Positions 19,398 through 27,982 of a stretch of DNA of 64,000 bases are shown one piece after another (position 1 is the stretch's first letter; every line of letters starts with the position of its first letter). Both the position numbers and the translations under genes were made by a program. The notes beneath the pieces are model-generated. The model saw only the letters and a program-made list of their open reading frames with translations. It made no database searches and had not been told where the DNA came from. Location: the NCBI RefSeq assembly GCF_000022025.1, contig NC_011886.1:2490980-2554979 (forward strand). The letters are read 5' to 3'. The stretch comes from Pseudarthrobacter chlorophenolicus A6. Its GTDB lineage: Bacteria > Actinomycetota > Actinomycetes > Actinomycetales > Micrococcaceae.

Positions 19398-19539
19398 GGC
19401 TTTTCGGGTCTCCTGGGCGGGGCTGGGGCGGCTGCTTGGCGGTCCTAAATCTACCGGGTTGCGGCCGAAAGTCGCGGATCCGGCGCCGCCTGTCCCGTCC
19501 CGCCCCGCGTATATCCGCCAGCAGGTAGGCGGGGACGCG

Positions 19540-20655
19540 TCATCGGACCACGGCCGGAGACCAGGCATGTTCGATGAAGAGTTCCGGGGTTGCTCCGGCG
19601 TGCGTGGACAGGGACCAGATATCGCTGTCCTGGCCGGTATCATCGCGGGGAAGTCCATAGAGGATGGTGTTCCCGTCCAGCCATTCGAGCTGGTCGTCCA
19701 GGTTCCGCTGTTCGCCCAGCACGGTGACGTTTCCCGTGGCAAGGTCCAGCACGGCAGGGTGGCGGTCACCCACCAGGGTCCCGGAGTCACTTTTCTTGAA
19801 CGCGATCCGCTTGCCGTCCGGGGAGATGGACGGGCATTCCACCCCTGAAGCAACCACTGTCAGCGTCCGCTCTGCCAGGTCGCCGCGGACCAGCCAGATG
19901 TTCCCCTGGGACGAGGCAGTGGCGTAGAACGCGTTGGGCGCGCCAGGCACGAACGTCACGCCCCAGATGTTCCGGTCCGTGGCCTTGATGCGGGTTCCGT
20001 CTGCCATCAGGGCGAAGGTTTCGAGGTTTCCGTAGACTGTGCCGTCTGCACCGCGGATCACAGTCTCCGTGGAGAATCCCGCCGAAGCGTAGGAGTGCCC
20101 CGCGACGAATACCGTGCTGGCCAGGAGCGCTCCGTCGGGGCTGATCCGGGTCCGGCTGGGGATACCCCCGAGTGCCCATCCCTGCAGGGGCTGGAGCGAC
20201 GGGCCATATGTGCTTGCCTCGAATGTGGTGGGAACAGCGTTCTTCGTCGCCAGGCAGCTGACAATCTGCCGGGTGGCATAGACGCGGTCGCACGCACGGC
20301 CGGAGAGGAACCGCTCCCCCGACGGATTGGTGAGAGGAGCGAAAGCGGCTTCACCGTTTCCCCGGCCGGCGGCGGTGTTGCGGAACATCACGAAGGGTTC
20401 CGCGGGGAGGGCGCTTGCAGCAGCGACCTGGACCGCGGGCACCGCTGCCTGGCTGGTTCTGGCCTCCTGGAACGCCGTGGCGGCGTAGGCGCCGGCCCCG
20501 GCCAGAGACAGGAGCGTGACCGCCAGCAGCGCCACTATCCGCCGGGGGACGCCGGCAACGGACCGAAGGCGGGGACCTGCAGCGGCAGCATGCGCGCCGT
20601 CGTCGCCCGTTCCTTTGCGGCGGGCGGGCCGGGCCTGCTGGGCGCGCCCGCTCAA
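19540..20655 (-). CDS. TolB-like beta-propeller protein, membrane-anchored
   Basis: A roughly 371-residue protein with one N-terminal hydrophobic segment (RRIVALLAVTLLSLAGAGAYA) and an extracytoplasmic part. That part contains WD40-like PD40 repeats, seen as RISPDGALLASTVF and PSISPDGKRIAFKK, ending in DDTGQDSDIWSL. Such proteins often bind peptides or act as scaffolds. The start is uncertain. I use the TTG at 20655, which overlaps the stop of the upstream MFS gene, because the only alternatives are an internal GTG just before the hydrophobic segment. It is coupled to the MFS gene, so the two may work together. Confidence 0.75.
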   Translation of the reverse strand: MSGRAQQARPARRKGTGDDGAHAAAAGPRLRSVAGVPRRIVALLAVTLLSLAGAGAYAATAFQEARTSQAAVPAVQVAAASALPAEPFVMFRNTAAGRGNGEAAFAPLTNPSGERFLSGRACDRVYATRQIVSCLATKNAVPTTFEASTYGPSLQPLQGWALGGIPSRTRISPDGALLASTVFVAGHSYASAGFSTETVIRGADGTVYGNLETFALMADGTRIKATDRNIWGVTFVPGAPNAFYATASSQGNIWLVRGDLAERTLTVVASGVECPSISPDGKRIAFKKSDSGTLVGDRHPAVLDLATGNVTVLGEQRNLDDQLEWLDGNTILYGLPRDDTGQDSDIWSLSTHAGATPELFIEHAWSPAVVR

Positions 20656-21956
20656 GACGCTGTCCGCGGGGTATGGCGCAGGAGTACCGTCGCTGCGCCA
20701 AGGGCCGGAAGAAGGAGAACAGCCACGCAGGCCGCCGCCGCTGCGGGGCCAGCGGCGTACCACAGCACGCCGAACGCAGCCGCGGACACCATCCGGCTGA
20801 GGGCCACCACGGTTTGGGCCGTCCCGAGCGCGGTGCCGAGATATTTCGGTACCGCCAGCTGGGAGACCATAGCGGCGAGTACCCCGTCCGTTGCCGCGTA
20901 GAACAGGCCGAGCAGCAGCAGGCAGCCAAGGGTGGCTGCCGTGCCCCCGGCTGGAACGGCAGCCAGCACGTAACAGGCGAAGAGCGCCAGGTGGCCGGCC
21001 AGGAACACCGGCACCCGGCCCAAGCGGTCGGCCAGGCGACCGATGGGGATCGCGAAAACAAGGAATGCGGCGTTGGTGCCCACGAACAGGAGGGGGAACC
21101 ATTGCACGGGAAACGCTTCGCGGCTTTGCAGCAGCAGGTACACGAAGCCATCGCCGATGGTCAGCAGGCCCAGCAGCCCTGCTGCCACGAGCAGCCGTGG
21201 CAGTCCCCGGACCCTGAGCGCCCGCCACGAGGTCCGCGACCATCCCGTTTTCGGTTGATGCGCGGGCGCTTCGGCCAACGGTTCCCGGAGGTCAGTCTCC
21301 GCTGCCGGTGCTTTGCCGGGCCATGCCGTTCTGTTGGGCACCGCCAGCAGCAGCACGGCGACTCCGATGACGGCAAACGCCAACGACACCACGAAGACGC
21401 TGCTGTACCCGTTGGGAATCAGTGACAGCAGCGCGAAAGCAATCAGCGGTCCGGCGGCCGCGCCGATGTTGTCGAGCATCCTGTGGACACCGAAGGACCG
21501 CGCGAGGTAGTCGGGCTGCGCTTCGGCAGCGATCATGGCGTCGCGCGGGGCGGTGCGGATGCCCTTGCCCACCCTGTCGCCGGTAACGATGGCTGCTATG
21601 GACCAGAACCCGCCGGCGAAGAGGAAGCCCACGCGGGCCACCATGGAGAGCCCGTATCCGGCCGCGGCTACGCTCTTCGGCCGGCCGGTCCGGTCGGAGA
21701 TCCAGCCGGCACCGATCCGGACGATGGCGCTGGCACCCTGGTTGATGCCGTCGACAATTCCGAAGGCAATGGTGGAAAGCCCCAGGAACCCGGTGACATA
21801 GAGGGGAAGGACGGCGGCCACGGACTCGGACGAGATGTCGGTGGCCATGCTGACGATGCCAAGCCAGATGATCACCGGGGACAGGCGGAATGCTGTGCGG
21901 GTGGCGGACAGGACAGTGTCCGGCTGGTCTTTGCGGCCACCTTTGCGGTCTGACAT
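20652..21956 (-). CDS. MFS transporter
   Basis: A 434-residue membrane protein of the major facilitator superfamily. It has about 12 hydrophobic helices, the loop SDRTGRPKSVAAAGYGLS after helix 2, GDRVGKGIRTAPRDAMIA around helix 5, and a repeat of the motif (GRLADRLGRVPVFLAG) in the second half. The DRxGKGIRxxPRDA segment marks a subgroup of poorly studied MFS proteins. The start is uncertain: ATG 21956 gives MSDRKGG but has a poor ribosome-binding site, and an in-frame TTG lies at 21986. It overlaps the TolB-like gene by a TTGA junction. Confidence 0.87.
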   Translation of the reverse strand: MSDRKGGRKDQPDTVLSATRTAFRLSPVIIWLGIVSMATDISSESVAAVLPLYVTGFLGLSTIAFGIVDGINQGASAIVRIGAGWISDRTGRPKSVAAAGYGLSMVARVGFLFAGGFWSIAAIVTGDRVGKGIRTAPRDAMIAAEAQPDYLARSFGVHRMLDNIGAAAGPLIAFALLSLIPNGYSSVFVVSLAFAVIGVAVLLLAVPNRTAWPGKAPAAETDLREPLAEAPAHQPKTGWSRTSWRALRVRGLPRLLVAAGLLGLLTIGDGFVYLLLQSREAFPVQWFPLLFVGTNAAFLVFAIPIGRLADRLGRVPVFLAGHLALFACYVLAAVPAGGTAATLGCLLLLGLFYAATDGVLAAMVSQLAVPKYLGTALGTAQTVVALSRMVSAAAFGVLWYAAGPAAAAACVAVLLLPALGAATVLLRHTPRTAS

Positions 21957-22096
21957 CGATATGTACAACGGCTGCCCGTCCCTCAATCAGCTGGGATGGC
22001 GTTGCACTGCCGCGGGCCGCGCACCGCCTGTTCCGGGCCAGCCTTTCAGCCGGCGGCCGGTTGGGGAATCAAGAAAGCCGAAACTTTTTGTTGGCG

Positions 22097-23068
22097 TTAC
22101 CAGCGTCCGTTGCGGGGCCGCGGCTGGCATACCGGGCACGTGTAGGAGGACCGGTTCATGAACTGTTCACGGCGGATGGTGGCGTGGATTCCCGCAGCCG
22201 TGCACCGTTTGCAGGGCTCGCCTTCGCGCCCGTAGGCATTGAGCGACCGGTCAAAATATCCGGAGGCCCCGTTGACGTTTACGTACAGGGAATCGAAGCT
22301 GGTTCCGCCGGCGTCCAGGGCATCGAGCATGACCGCCCGGGCGCTGTCGATAAGCCGGAAGGCGTCAGCCCGCCGCAGCTTGTCGGTGGGACGCGCGTAG
22401 TGCAACCGTGCACGCCAGAGGGCCTCATCGGCGTAGATGTTACCGATTCCCGAAACCAGCCCCTGGTCCAGGAGCGCCCGTTTCAACCCGGTTTTCCGCG
22501 CACGCAGGCGCTGGTAGAAACGGTCGAATGAGAAGGCCGGGTCCAGCGGATCCCGGGCAATGTGTGACGCCTCCCCGGCGATCAGCGGAAGGGGCGACTC
22601 CGCGAGGCCGCCGGGGCCGCCGTCGTCGGTGGGAACCAACGCGGTGACAAAGAGCCCACCGAAAATGCGCTGGTCCACGAAGCGCAGCTGGCCAGGCATG
22701 CCGGCACTGGGGCTGAGATGGAGCCGGACTTTCAGGTGCTTTTCGTCCGGAACGCCCGCGTCCTGCATGAGCAGTTGCCCGCTCATGCCAAGGTGGGCCA
22801 TCAGCGCCACCCGCGAGGGTGGGGCTTGTCCGTTGCCTGCCGCCTGCTGGTGGGCGGAACCATCGACTAACGGCAGCCACAGGAATTTGCCGCGCCGGAC
22901 GACATCAGACACGGTGGCACCCTGCAGGTTGCCGATGAAGTCCTCCACACCGAGGGCGTGGCGGCGGATGGAGCGGGGGTCCAGCACATCGACAGACTCG
23001 ATGGTCCTGCCGCGGACCCAGCTCACCAGGCCGCGGCGGACCACCTCCACCTCGGGCAGTTCAGGCAC
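22097..23068 (-). CDS. mutM: Formamidopyrimidine-DNA glycosylase MutM (Fpg)
   Basis: This base-excision repair enzyme removes 8-oxoguanine and formamidopyrimidines and cuts the strand by beta/delta elimination. The N-terminus [14 protein letters not shown] carries the catalytic Pro1 and Glu2. The helix-two-turn-helix segment [18 protein letters not shown] and a C-terminal zinc finger (CKRCTAAG ... YTCPVCQPR) are present. Its 323 residues are somewhat longer than the 270-290 norm because of an insertion around residues 75-85 and 155-165. The gene starts 6 nt after the rnc stop. Confidence 0.97.
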   Translation of the reverse strand: MPELPEVEVVRRGLVSWVRGRTIESVDVLDPRSIRRHALGVEDFIGNLQGATVSDVVRRGKFLWLPLVDGSAHQQAAGNGQAPPSRVALMAHLGMSGQLLMQDAGVPDEKHLKVRLHLSPSAGMPGQLRFVDQRIFGGLFVTALVPTDDGGPGGLAESPLPLIAGEASHIARDPLDPAFSFDRFYQRLRARKTGLKRALLDQGLVSGIGNIYADEALWRARLHYARPTDKLRRADAFRLIDSARAVMLDALDAGGTSFDSLYVNVNGASGYFDRSLNAYGREGEPCKRCTAAGIHATIRREQFMNRSSYTCPVCQPRPRNGRW

Positions 23069-23074
23069 GGGAGG

Positions 23075-23803
23075 CTACTTGGCGGGGACTGAGCCGGCGG
23101 ACTTGCCGGCGCCGTCAGCGGCATCGGGTCCGGACAGGACGCGCCAGGCATCCGCCGCAGCCTCCTGCTCCGCTTCCTTCTTGGAATGGCCCGTGCCCTT
23201 GCCGTAGGGCTTGCCGCCGATATTCAGGACTGCGCTGAAGGTGCGTGCGTGGTCCGGCCCTGCGCCCTCCACTGCATAGTGGATGGTTCCAAGCTGCCGG
23301 CTTGCCGCGAGCTCCTGGATGCTGGTTTTCCAGTCAGTCCCGGCCCCAAGCACGGCTGCATCCTTGAGCAAGGGTCCAATCAGGCGCATGACCAGCTGGC
23401 GCGCGGTCTCGATGTCGTTGGAGACGTAGGTGGCACCAATCAATGCTTCCATGGTGTCAGCGAGGATGGAGGCCTTGTTCTTGCCCTCCGTGAGTTTCTC
23501 GCCCTGTCCCAGGTAAATGAACTCGCCGATGCCAAGGCTCCGGCCGATGTTGGCAAGGGCCCGCGTGCTGACCACGGCCGAACGCCGCTTGGCCAGCTCG
23601 CCCTCGGGGAGATCCGGATTGTCCCGGTAGAGGGAATCCGTGACCGAGAAGCCCAGGATGGAGTCCCCCAGGAATTCGAGCCGCTCGTTGGTGGGGATTC
23701 CGCCGTTTTCGTAGGCGTAGGAACGGTGTGTGAGCGCAAGACGAAGCGTCCCGGCGTCAATAGTGACGCCGAGACGCTTCAGAAGCTCTTCAGTTGAAGA
23801 CAT
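23075..23803 (-). CDS. rnc: Ribonuclease III
   Basis: RNase III cleaves double-stranded RNA, including the rRNA precursor. The 242-residue protein has the signature [18 protein letters not shown] with the catalytic acidic residues near 41-49. The second acidic pair follows in [12 protein letters not shown], and a C-terminal double-stranded RNA-binding domain is seen in [20 protein letters not shown]. The order rpmF-rnc-mutM is the standard actinobacterial one. It lies 20 nt downstream of rpmF. Confidence 0.97.
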   Translation of the reverse strand: MSSTEELLKRLGVTIDAGTLRLALTHRSYAYENGGIPTNERLEFLGDSILGFSVTDSLYRDNPDLPEGELAKRRSAVVSTRALANIGRSLGIGEFIYLGQGEKLTEGKNKASILADTMEALIGATYVSNDIETARQLVMRLIGPLLKDAAVLGAGTDWKTSIQELAASRQLGTIHYAVEGAGPDHARTFSAVLNIGGKPYGKGTGHSKKEAEQEAAADAWRVLSGPDAADGAGKSAGSVPAK

Positions 23804-23823
23804 CAGTCAGCCTGAGTGGCCGA

Positions 23824-24027
23824 TTAGACGTCAGCGACCTTGCGGCCCTTGTACTCAAGGAACAGCGCAGTGCCAGCAGAGTCGGTAACGACCTTCGCCT
23901 GGTGCGGCAGGCTGTAGGTGACCTGGCCGTTTTCAACGGTCTTCACCAGGTGGGGGGCGGTCGCCTTCCACTGCGAGCGGCGGGCGCGGGTATTCGAGCG
24001 AGACATTTTCCGCTTGGGAACAGCCAC
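23824..24027 (-). CDS. rpmF: 50S ribosomal protein L32
   Basis: A 67-residue basic protein starting [20 protein letters not shown], the L32 signature. It has no zinc-binding cysteines, so it is the zinc-independent form. Together with the DUF177 gene upstream and rnc downstream it forms the usual DUF177-rpmF unit. L32 lies near the peptidyl-transferase and exit-tunnel region of the 50S subunit. Confidence 0.97.
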   Translation of the reverse strand: MAVPKRKMSRSNTRARRSQWKATAPHLVKTVENGQVTYSLPHQAKVVTDSAGTALFLEYKGRKVADV

Positions 24028-24063
24028 GGCTAACTCATTTCTCTCTAGACAAACACGTACAAA

Positions 24064-24612
24064 TCAATTTTGCCGGTCAGGCTTAGCCATATCAGCTAGG
24101 GCAGCCCAGCGAGGATCCAAGACCTCGTGGTGGTGCCCCGGCTCGTCTTCCAGGCGTACTCCGCATTCGGAGCAAAGGCCCTGGCAGTCTTCCCGGCACA
24201 CCGGCTGGAACGGCAGGTTGGTGACAACCGCGTCCCGCAACACCGGTTCAAGATCGATTACATCGTGCTCGACTCGACGTTGCTCTTCATCTTCTTCTCC
24301 GTCCGAAAGCTCAGCACCTTCGTAGAAGAAAAGTTCTTGCACATTGACCTCAAGGTCATACGCAAGGGGATCCAGGCATCGGCCGCATTCCCCGGTTACA
24401 CCGGCGATGACGGTTCCTGATACCAGGATTCCTTCGTGTACGGCCTCCAGCCTCAGGTCCAGCTCGACATCCGAGCCTTCCTGAACGCCAATGAGCGCCA
24501 CACCAAGATCACCAGGTGCGGGTACATGTTCCTTCAGTGTCCGCATGCTTCCCGGGCTGCGCCCGAGGTCCTTGACGTCGAACGCCAGGGGCGAACCAGC
24601 ATCTCTTTTAAT
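24064..24612 (-). CDS. DUF177 (YceD-like) protein, probable ATT start
   Basis: The protein family is tied to 23S rRNA and 50S maturation and is nearly always encoded before rpmF. Residues PLAFDVKDLGRSPGSMRTL are the normal N-terminal family segment, so the gene must start upstream of the ATG at 24546. The open frame back to a TAA stop has no ATG, GTG or TTG. An AGGAG lies 5 nt before an ATT at 24612, giving 182 residues. The body contains the cysteine pairs CGRC and CREDCQGLCSECG, probably a zinc site. Either a rare ATT start or a base error is likely. Confidence 0.88.
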   Translation of the reverse strand: MKRDAGSPLAFDVKDLGRSPGSMRTLKEHVPAPGDLGVALIGVQEGSDVELDLRLEAVHEGILVSGTVIAGVTGECGRCLDPLAYDLEVNVQELFFYEGAELSDGEEDEEQRRVEHDVIDLEPVLRDAVVTNLPFQPVCREDCQGLCSECGVRLEDEPGHHHEVLDPRWAALADMAKPDRQN

Positions 24613-24645
24613 GAGAACTCCTGTTGAACATATGACCGACGTACC

Positions 24646-24675
24646 ATCTTAGCCTGAAGAGCCACGGGGACTCAA
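24646..24675 (-). promoter_or_regulatory. Candidate promoter of the DUF177-rpmF-rnc-mutM unit
   Basis: On the minus strand TTGAGT (-35) and TAAGAT (-10) are 18 nt apart. Transcription would begin about 27 nt before the ATT start at 24612. This is the best sigma-70-like pair upstream of rpmF. Confidence 0.6.
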
Positions 24676-24710
24676 ACCGGCCGGCGATACCGCCGAAGTA
24701 CCGGACCAGC

Positions 24711-25211
24711 CTACCGCCTGGGCTGCTGATTCGCCGAAGGCTCGCCCGCCAGCAGCCTCCGCAGTACTGACCTGGGGACGTACTCGGAGACGTTGCCGCC
24801 CAGCCCGGCCACCTCCTTGATGAGGGTCGACGACAGGTGGATGTAATGCGCTTCCGCAGGCAGGAAGACAGTTTCCACCCCACTCAGTTGCCTGTTCATC
24901 GTGGCCATGGGCAATTCATAGTCAAAGTCCGAGGAGGACCGGAGTCCCTTGACGATGGCCGAGACGCCCCGCTGCCTGCAGTATTCAGCCAGCAGCCCCT
25001 CACCTACGGGTTCAACAACGATTCCCTTGAGGGACGCGAGGGTTTCGCGCGCCATTTCGAGGCGCTCATCGAGGCTGAACCGGTACTTCTTGGCGTAGTT
25101 GGTGGAGATGGCCACAATGACTTCGTCGAAGAGACCGGCAGCGCGGGCAATAACTTCGAGATGGCCGTTATGGATGGGATCAAAGGATCCGGGGCAGACA
25201 GCTCGTCTCAT
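24711..25211 (-). CDS. coaD: Phosphopantetheine adenylyltransferase CoaD
   Basis: CoaD makes dephospho-CoA from 4'-phosphopantetheine and ATP, the penultimate step of coenzyme A synthesis. The 166-residue protein has the nucleotidyltransferase motif CPGSFDPIHNGHLEVIARAA (with HxGH-type His residues), the lid segment RSSSDFDYELPMATMNR and the ISSTLIKEVA-like HLSSTLIKEVA near the C-terminus. The start ATG has no Shine-Dalgarno; a -10 box lies 6 nt upstream, so the mRNA is probably leaderless. It is divergent from an aminotransferase gene. Confidence 0.97.
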   Translation of the reverse strand: MRRAVCPGSFDPIHNGHLEVIARAAGLFDEVIVAISTNYAKKYRFSLDERLEMARETLASLKGIVVEPVGEGLLAEYCRQRGVSAIVKGLRSSSDFDYELPMATMNRQLSGVETVFLPAEAHYIHLSSTLIKEVAGLGGNVSEYVPRSVLRRLLAGEPSANQQPRR

Positions 25212-25223
25212 GCTCCGAACCTA
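25209..25223 (-). promoter_or_regulatory. Leaderless promoter -10 box of coaD
   Basis: TAGGTT on the minus strand (25223-25218) is followed by 6 nt and then the ATG (25211). Transcription would begin at or next to the A of the start codon. Confidence 0.55.
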
Positions 25224-25242
25224 CCCCATGCGAAGCCCGGGA

Positions 25243-25257
25243 TACCATGACTGGATG
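25243..25257 (+). promoter_or_regulatory. Leaderless promoter -10 box of the aminotransferase
   Basis: TACCAT at 25243-25248 is followed by 6 nt and the ATG at 25255. With the coaD box on the other strand this makes a divergent pair of leaderless promoters within 43 nt. Confidence 0.55.
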
Positions 25258-26484
25258 CACGCGTCACGGGAACTTTCCGCGCCTTCTGCCCCCGCTCCAT
25301 GGCAGCGGACCGCCCTGGGAGCGAACCTCCTGGCCGCTGACGGCGGACTTGGCGTCACCATCTTCGAGGAGATGACCAACCTCGCAGTCCAGACCGGGGC
25401 AATCAACCTGGGCCAGGGCTTCCCCGACGAGGATGGACCGCAGGAGATCCTGGACGCCGCCCGGGATGCCATCGCGGCGGGTGCCAACCAGTACGCGCCC
25501 GGTAAAGGGATCCCCCAACTGCGAGCCGCGGTGGCCGCCCACCAGGAACGTTTTTACGGGCTGACCCCTGACCCGGACACGGAAGTCCTGATCACCACCG
25601 GCGCCACCGAGGCGATCGCCGCCTCGCTGCTGGCCTTTACAGGGCCCGGCGACGAAGTCCTCACCCTCGAACCGTTCTACGACTCGTACGGTGCAGTGAT
25701 CGGGCTGTCGGGGGCCACGCATGTCACTGCGCCCCTGCTCGCGCCCGATTTCATGCCGGACTTGGCCGCCCTCGAGGCCGCCTTCAGCGAACGGACCCGC
25801 GTGGTCCTGCTGAACAATCCGCACAATCCCACAGGTGCGGTCTTTCCCCGTGAGGTGCTGCAGAAAGTTGTGGCCCTGGCACAAAAGCACGACGTGCTGA
25901 TCATCACCGACGAGGTCTATGAGCACCTCACCTTCGGCGTCCGCCATATCCCGGTGGCGTCCCTGCCCGGGGCGGCCGAACGGACCATCACCATCTCTTC
26001 CGCCGGGAAGACCTTCTCCCTCACGGGCTGGAAAATCGGTTGGCTGACCGGGCCCGCAGAGCTCGTGGCCGCCGCGCGTACCGTCAAGCAGTTTCTCACC
26101 TACAGCTCAGGCACCCCCTTCCAGCCCGCCATAGCGGCAGGGCTGGGCCTCCCCGACAGCTTCTACCAGGGCATAGCGGCCTCCCTCGAGCAAAAACGCG
26201 ACATCCTCAGCGAGGGGCTGCGCGCCGCCGGCTTCGGCGTTTACGCCCCGCAGGGCACCTACTTCGTCAACGTGGACACGGCGCCGCTGGGCATCACCGA
26301 CTCGGTGGACCTCGCGCGGCGCCTCCCCGGGCTGGTGGGGGTGGCCGCCATCCCGGTGCCGGTATTCTGCCACCCTGAAGGTGCTGAACGCACGCGCAGC
26401 CTGCTCCGCTTCGCCTTCTGCAAGAAAGCGGACGTCCTCGAAGAGGCCGCCGGGCGGCTGGCCGCGCTGGGCAGCAGGCTTTGA
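25255..26484 (+). CDS. Class I/II PLP-dependent aminotransferase
   Basis: A 409-residue fold-type I aminotransferase. The PLP-binding Lys is in SSAGKTFSLTGWKIGW near residue 245. Other conserved parts are NLGQGFPDEDGP, the N-P-H-N-P segment LLNNPHNPTGAVF, and the Asp-Tyr region ITDEVYEHLTF. The relatives are kynurenine/methionine aminotransferases and the actinobacterial DapC group (N-succinyldiaminopimelate aminotransferase), so amino-acid or lysine-pathway transamination is likely but the substrate is open. The ATG at 25255 is preferred because a -10 box sits 6 nt before it. It overlaps the next gene by one base (TGATG). Confidence 0.92.
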   Translation: MHASRELSAPSAPAPWQRTALGANLLAADGGLGVTIFEEMTNLAVQTGAINLGQGFPDEDGPQEILDAARDAIAAGANQYAPGKGIPQLRAAVAAHQERFYGLTPDPDTEVLITTGATEAIAASLLAFTGPGDEVLTLEPFYDSYGAVIGLSGATHVTAPLLAPDFMPDLAALEAAFSERTRVVLLNNPHNPTGAVFPREVLQKVVALAQKHDVLIITDEVYEHLTFGVRHIPVASLPGAAERTITISSAGKTFSLTGWKIGWLTGPAELVAAARTVKQFLTYSSGTPFQPAIAAGLGLPDSFYQGIAASLEQKRDILSEGLRAAGFGVYAPQGTYFVNVDTAPLGITDSVDLARRLPGLVGVAAIPVPVFCHPEGAERTRSLLRFAFCKKADVLEEAAGRLAALGSRL

Positions 26485-27272
26485 TGGCGGCGGGCAAACA
26501 CGGGCACACCTCCCGCTTCCTTCGCGCCACTGGCCAGCACGCGACTATTGAACCGGACACGTTCACCGACGGCAGCTACGTGCTCAGCATCGGCGGGGCT
26601 GAGCAATCACACGTGAACCTGTCCCACCCCGAGGACATCTTCTACGAGTACCTCCGCCGCATCGGCCACCTCGTTGACCTGGCGGCCCCTGCCGGAGCGC
26701 CCGTCCGTGCGCTGCACCTGGGAGCGGGCGCGCTGACCCTGGCCCGCTACATCCAGGCGACCCGACCCGGCTCCGTGCAGTACGCGGTGGAACTGGAGCG
26801 TGAACTGCTGGATTTCGTCCTGCGGGAATTGCCCCTGCCCGCGGGGACAGACCTGCACGCCATCATCGGCGACGCCCGGCAGGCACTCGGTGAGCTTGAC
26901 CCGGAGCTCGCGTTCGACGTCGTCATCCTGGACATCTTCTCCGGCCCGGAAGCGCCCGCGCATATCGCCTGCGCCGAGTTCTACGGCGAAGTCCGGGCGA
27001 AGCTGGAACCCTCGGGGGTGCTGGTGGTCAACGTCGGAGACGAGCCCGCACTCACCCTGGTCCGAAGCCAGGTGGCCGCGCTCCGGGAGACCATGGCGGA
27101 CGTTGCGGCTTTCGCAGAGAACGGCCTGTTCGAGGGCCGGTACCCGGGCAACATCATCCTCGCCGGGACCCAGGGGGCCTGGCCCCAGGAGTGGACTGCC
27201 CAACTCACTGCCCTCGGCCCCCACCCGGCGAAGGTGCTGTCGGGAGTGGACCTGGACCGGCTCGCCCCATAG
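26484..27272 (+). CDS. Spermidine-synthase-fold (SAM methyltransferase-like) protein
   Basis: A 262-residue Rossmann-fold protein. Motif I is seen as ALHLGAGALTLARYI, an acidic adenosine-binding residue in YAVELERELLDFVL, and motif IV in AFDVVILDIFSGPEAP. These match the spermidine synthase/putrescine aminopropyltransferase fold. However, motif I lacks the GGGDG of true spermidine synthases, and the usual residues that hold putrescine are not obvious, so polyamine synthesis is not established. Its ATG shares the last base of the upstream aminotransferase stop, so the two are translated together. Confidence 0.82.
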   Translation: MAAGKHGHTSRFLRATGQHATIEPDTFTDGSYVLSIGGAEQSHVNLSHPEDIFYEYLRRIGHLVDLAAPAGAPVRALHLGAGALTLARYIQATRPGSVQYAVELERELLDFVLRELPLPAGTDLHAIIGDARQALGELDPELAFDVVILDIFSGPEAPAHIACAEFYGEVRAKLEPSGVLVVNVGDEPALTLVRSQVAALRETMADVAAFAENGLFEGRYPGNIILAGTQGAWPQEWTAQLTALGPHPAKVLSGVDLDRLAP

Positions 27273-27316
27273 CCGATCCGCCCGGAACCTCAGCGTGATC
27301 CTGGCCGAAGCGGCTG

Positions 27317-27931
27317 CTAGGACTCCGCAGCGGCCGGAAGGTCATCGCTTCCGATGGCGTCCGGGACGTAGGGCTCAGCGAACCAGAGCCGGGTTTCGCC
27401 GTACTTTTTCTCGGCGAACCTTTCCAGTTCGTCAGGCCAGTCCGGTTCGGGTGACCGGGAGGACCGTTCGACGACGACGACGGCGGATGGCGCCAGATGC
27501 GCGGCGAGTTTCCGCAGTACGGCGGCGAGGGCCACTTCGTCGAGCGGGTACGGCGGGTCCAGGAACACCAGGTCCCACGCTGCGGACTCCGCGGCGCGGT
27601 CCAGGAAGGGCTCCACCTTGGACCGGTGGACGGTCACTGCCTTGCGGCCCACAACCCCATTGACCAGGTCCGCGTTGCGCTGGCAAACCGCGCTTGCCTT
27701 GGCTTCGGATTCGACAAGGTCCACGCTGCCGGCTCCCCGGCTGCCGCTCTCAACCCCCAGCGAACCGGACCCGGCGTAGAGGTCCAGTACGCGGGCTCCG
27801 GCGATGACGTCGAAGGCATCCAGCCGCGAGAAGAGCGCCTCCTTGACGCGGTCGGTGGTAGGGCGGGTCAGCGAGCCCGGAACGGAGGACAGGGGTGTGC
27901 CGCCGGCCGCTCCGGCGATGATCCGGCTCAT
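27317..27931 (-). CDS. rsmD: 16S rRNA (guanine-966-N2)-methyltransferase RsmD
   Basis: RsmD methylates G966 of 16S rRNA in the assembled 30S subunit. The 204-residue protein starts MSRIIAGAAGGTPL and has the SAM-binding LDLYAGSGSLGVES and the base-methylating motif DLVFLDPPYPL (DPPY). The gene normally sits between recG and coaD, as here. It is separated from coaD by the aminotransferase pair on the opposite strand. It converges with the spermidine-synthase-fold gene with 44 nt between. Confidence 0.95.
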   Translation of the reverse strand: MSRIIAGAAGGTPLSSVPGSLTRPTTDRVKEALFSRLDAFDVIAGARVLDLYAGSGSLGVESGSRGAGSVDLVESEAKASAVCQRNADLVNGVVGRKAVTVHRSKVEPFLDRAAESAAWDLVFLDPPYPLDEVALAAVLRKLAAHLAPSAVVVVERSSRSPEPDWPDELERFAEKKYGETRLWFAEPYVPDAIGSDDLPAAAES

Positions 27932-27982
27932 GCCGTCAACCCCTGTCCGGCCGGGGTCCTGCTGCTTCCGGCAGGGTCCTTG

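Noticed and set aside
17905..19848. A 647-codon open frame on the plus strand
   Set aside because: It is antisense to smc; the composition is Ser/Arg-rich, which is what GC-rich codons of the true gene produce on the other strand, and it has no recognisable domain.
21957..21986. Firm choice of TTG 21986 as start of the second MFS gene
   Set aside because: Neither it nor ATG 21956 has a good ribosome-binding site; I keep the ATG and mark the start as uncertain.
26484..27272. Annotating this gene as a true spermidine synthase
   Set aside because: The fold matches but the GGGDG motif and obvious putrescine-binding residues are missing.
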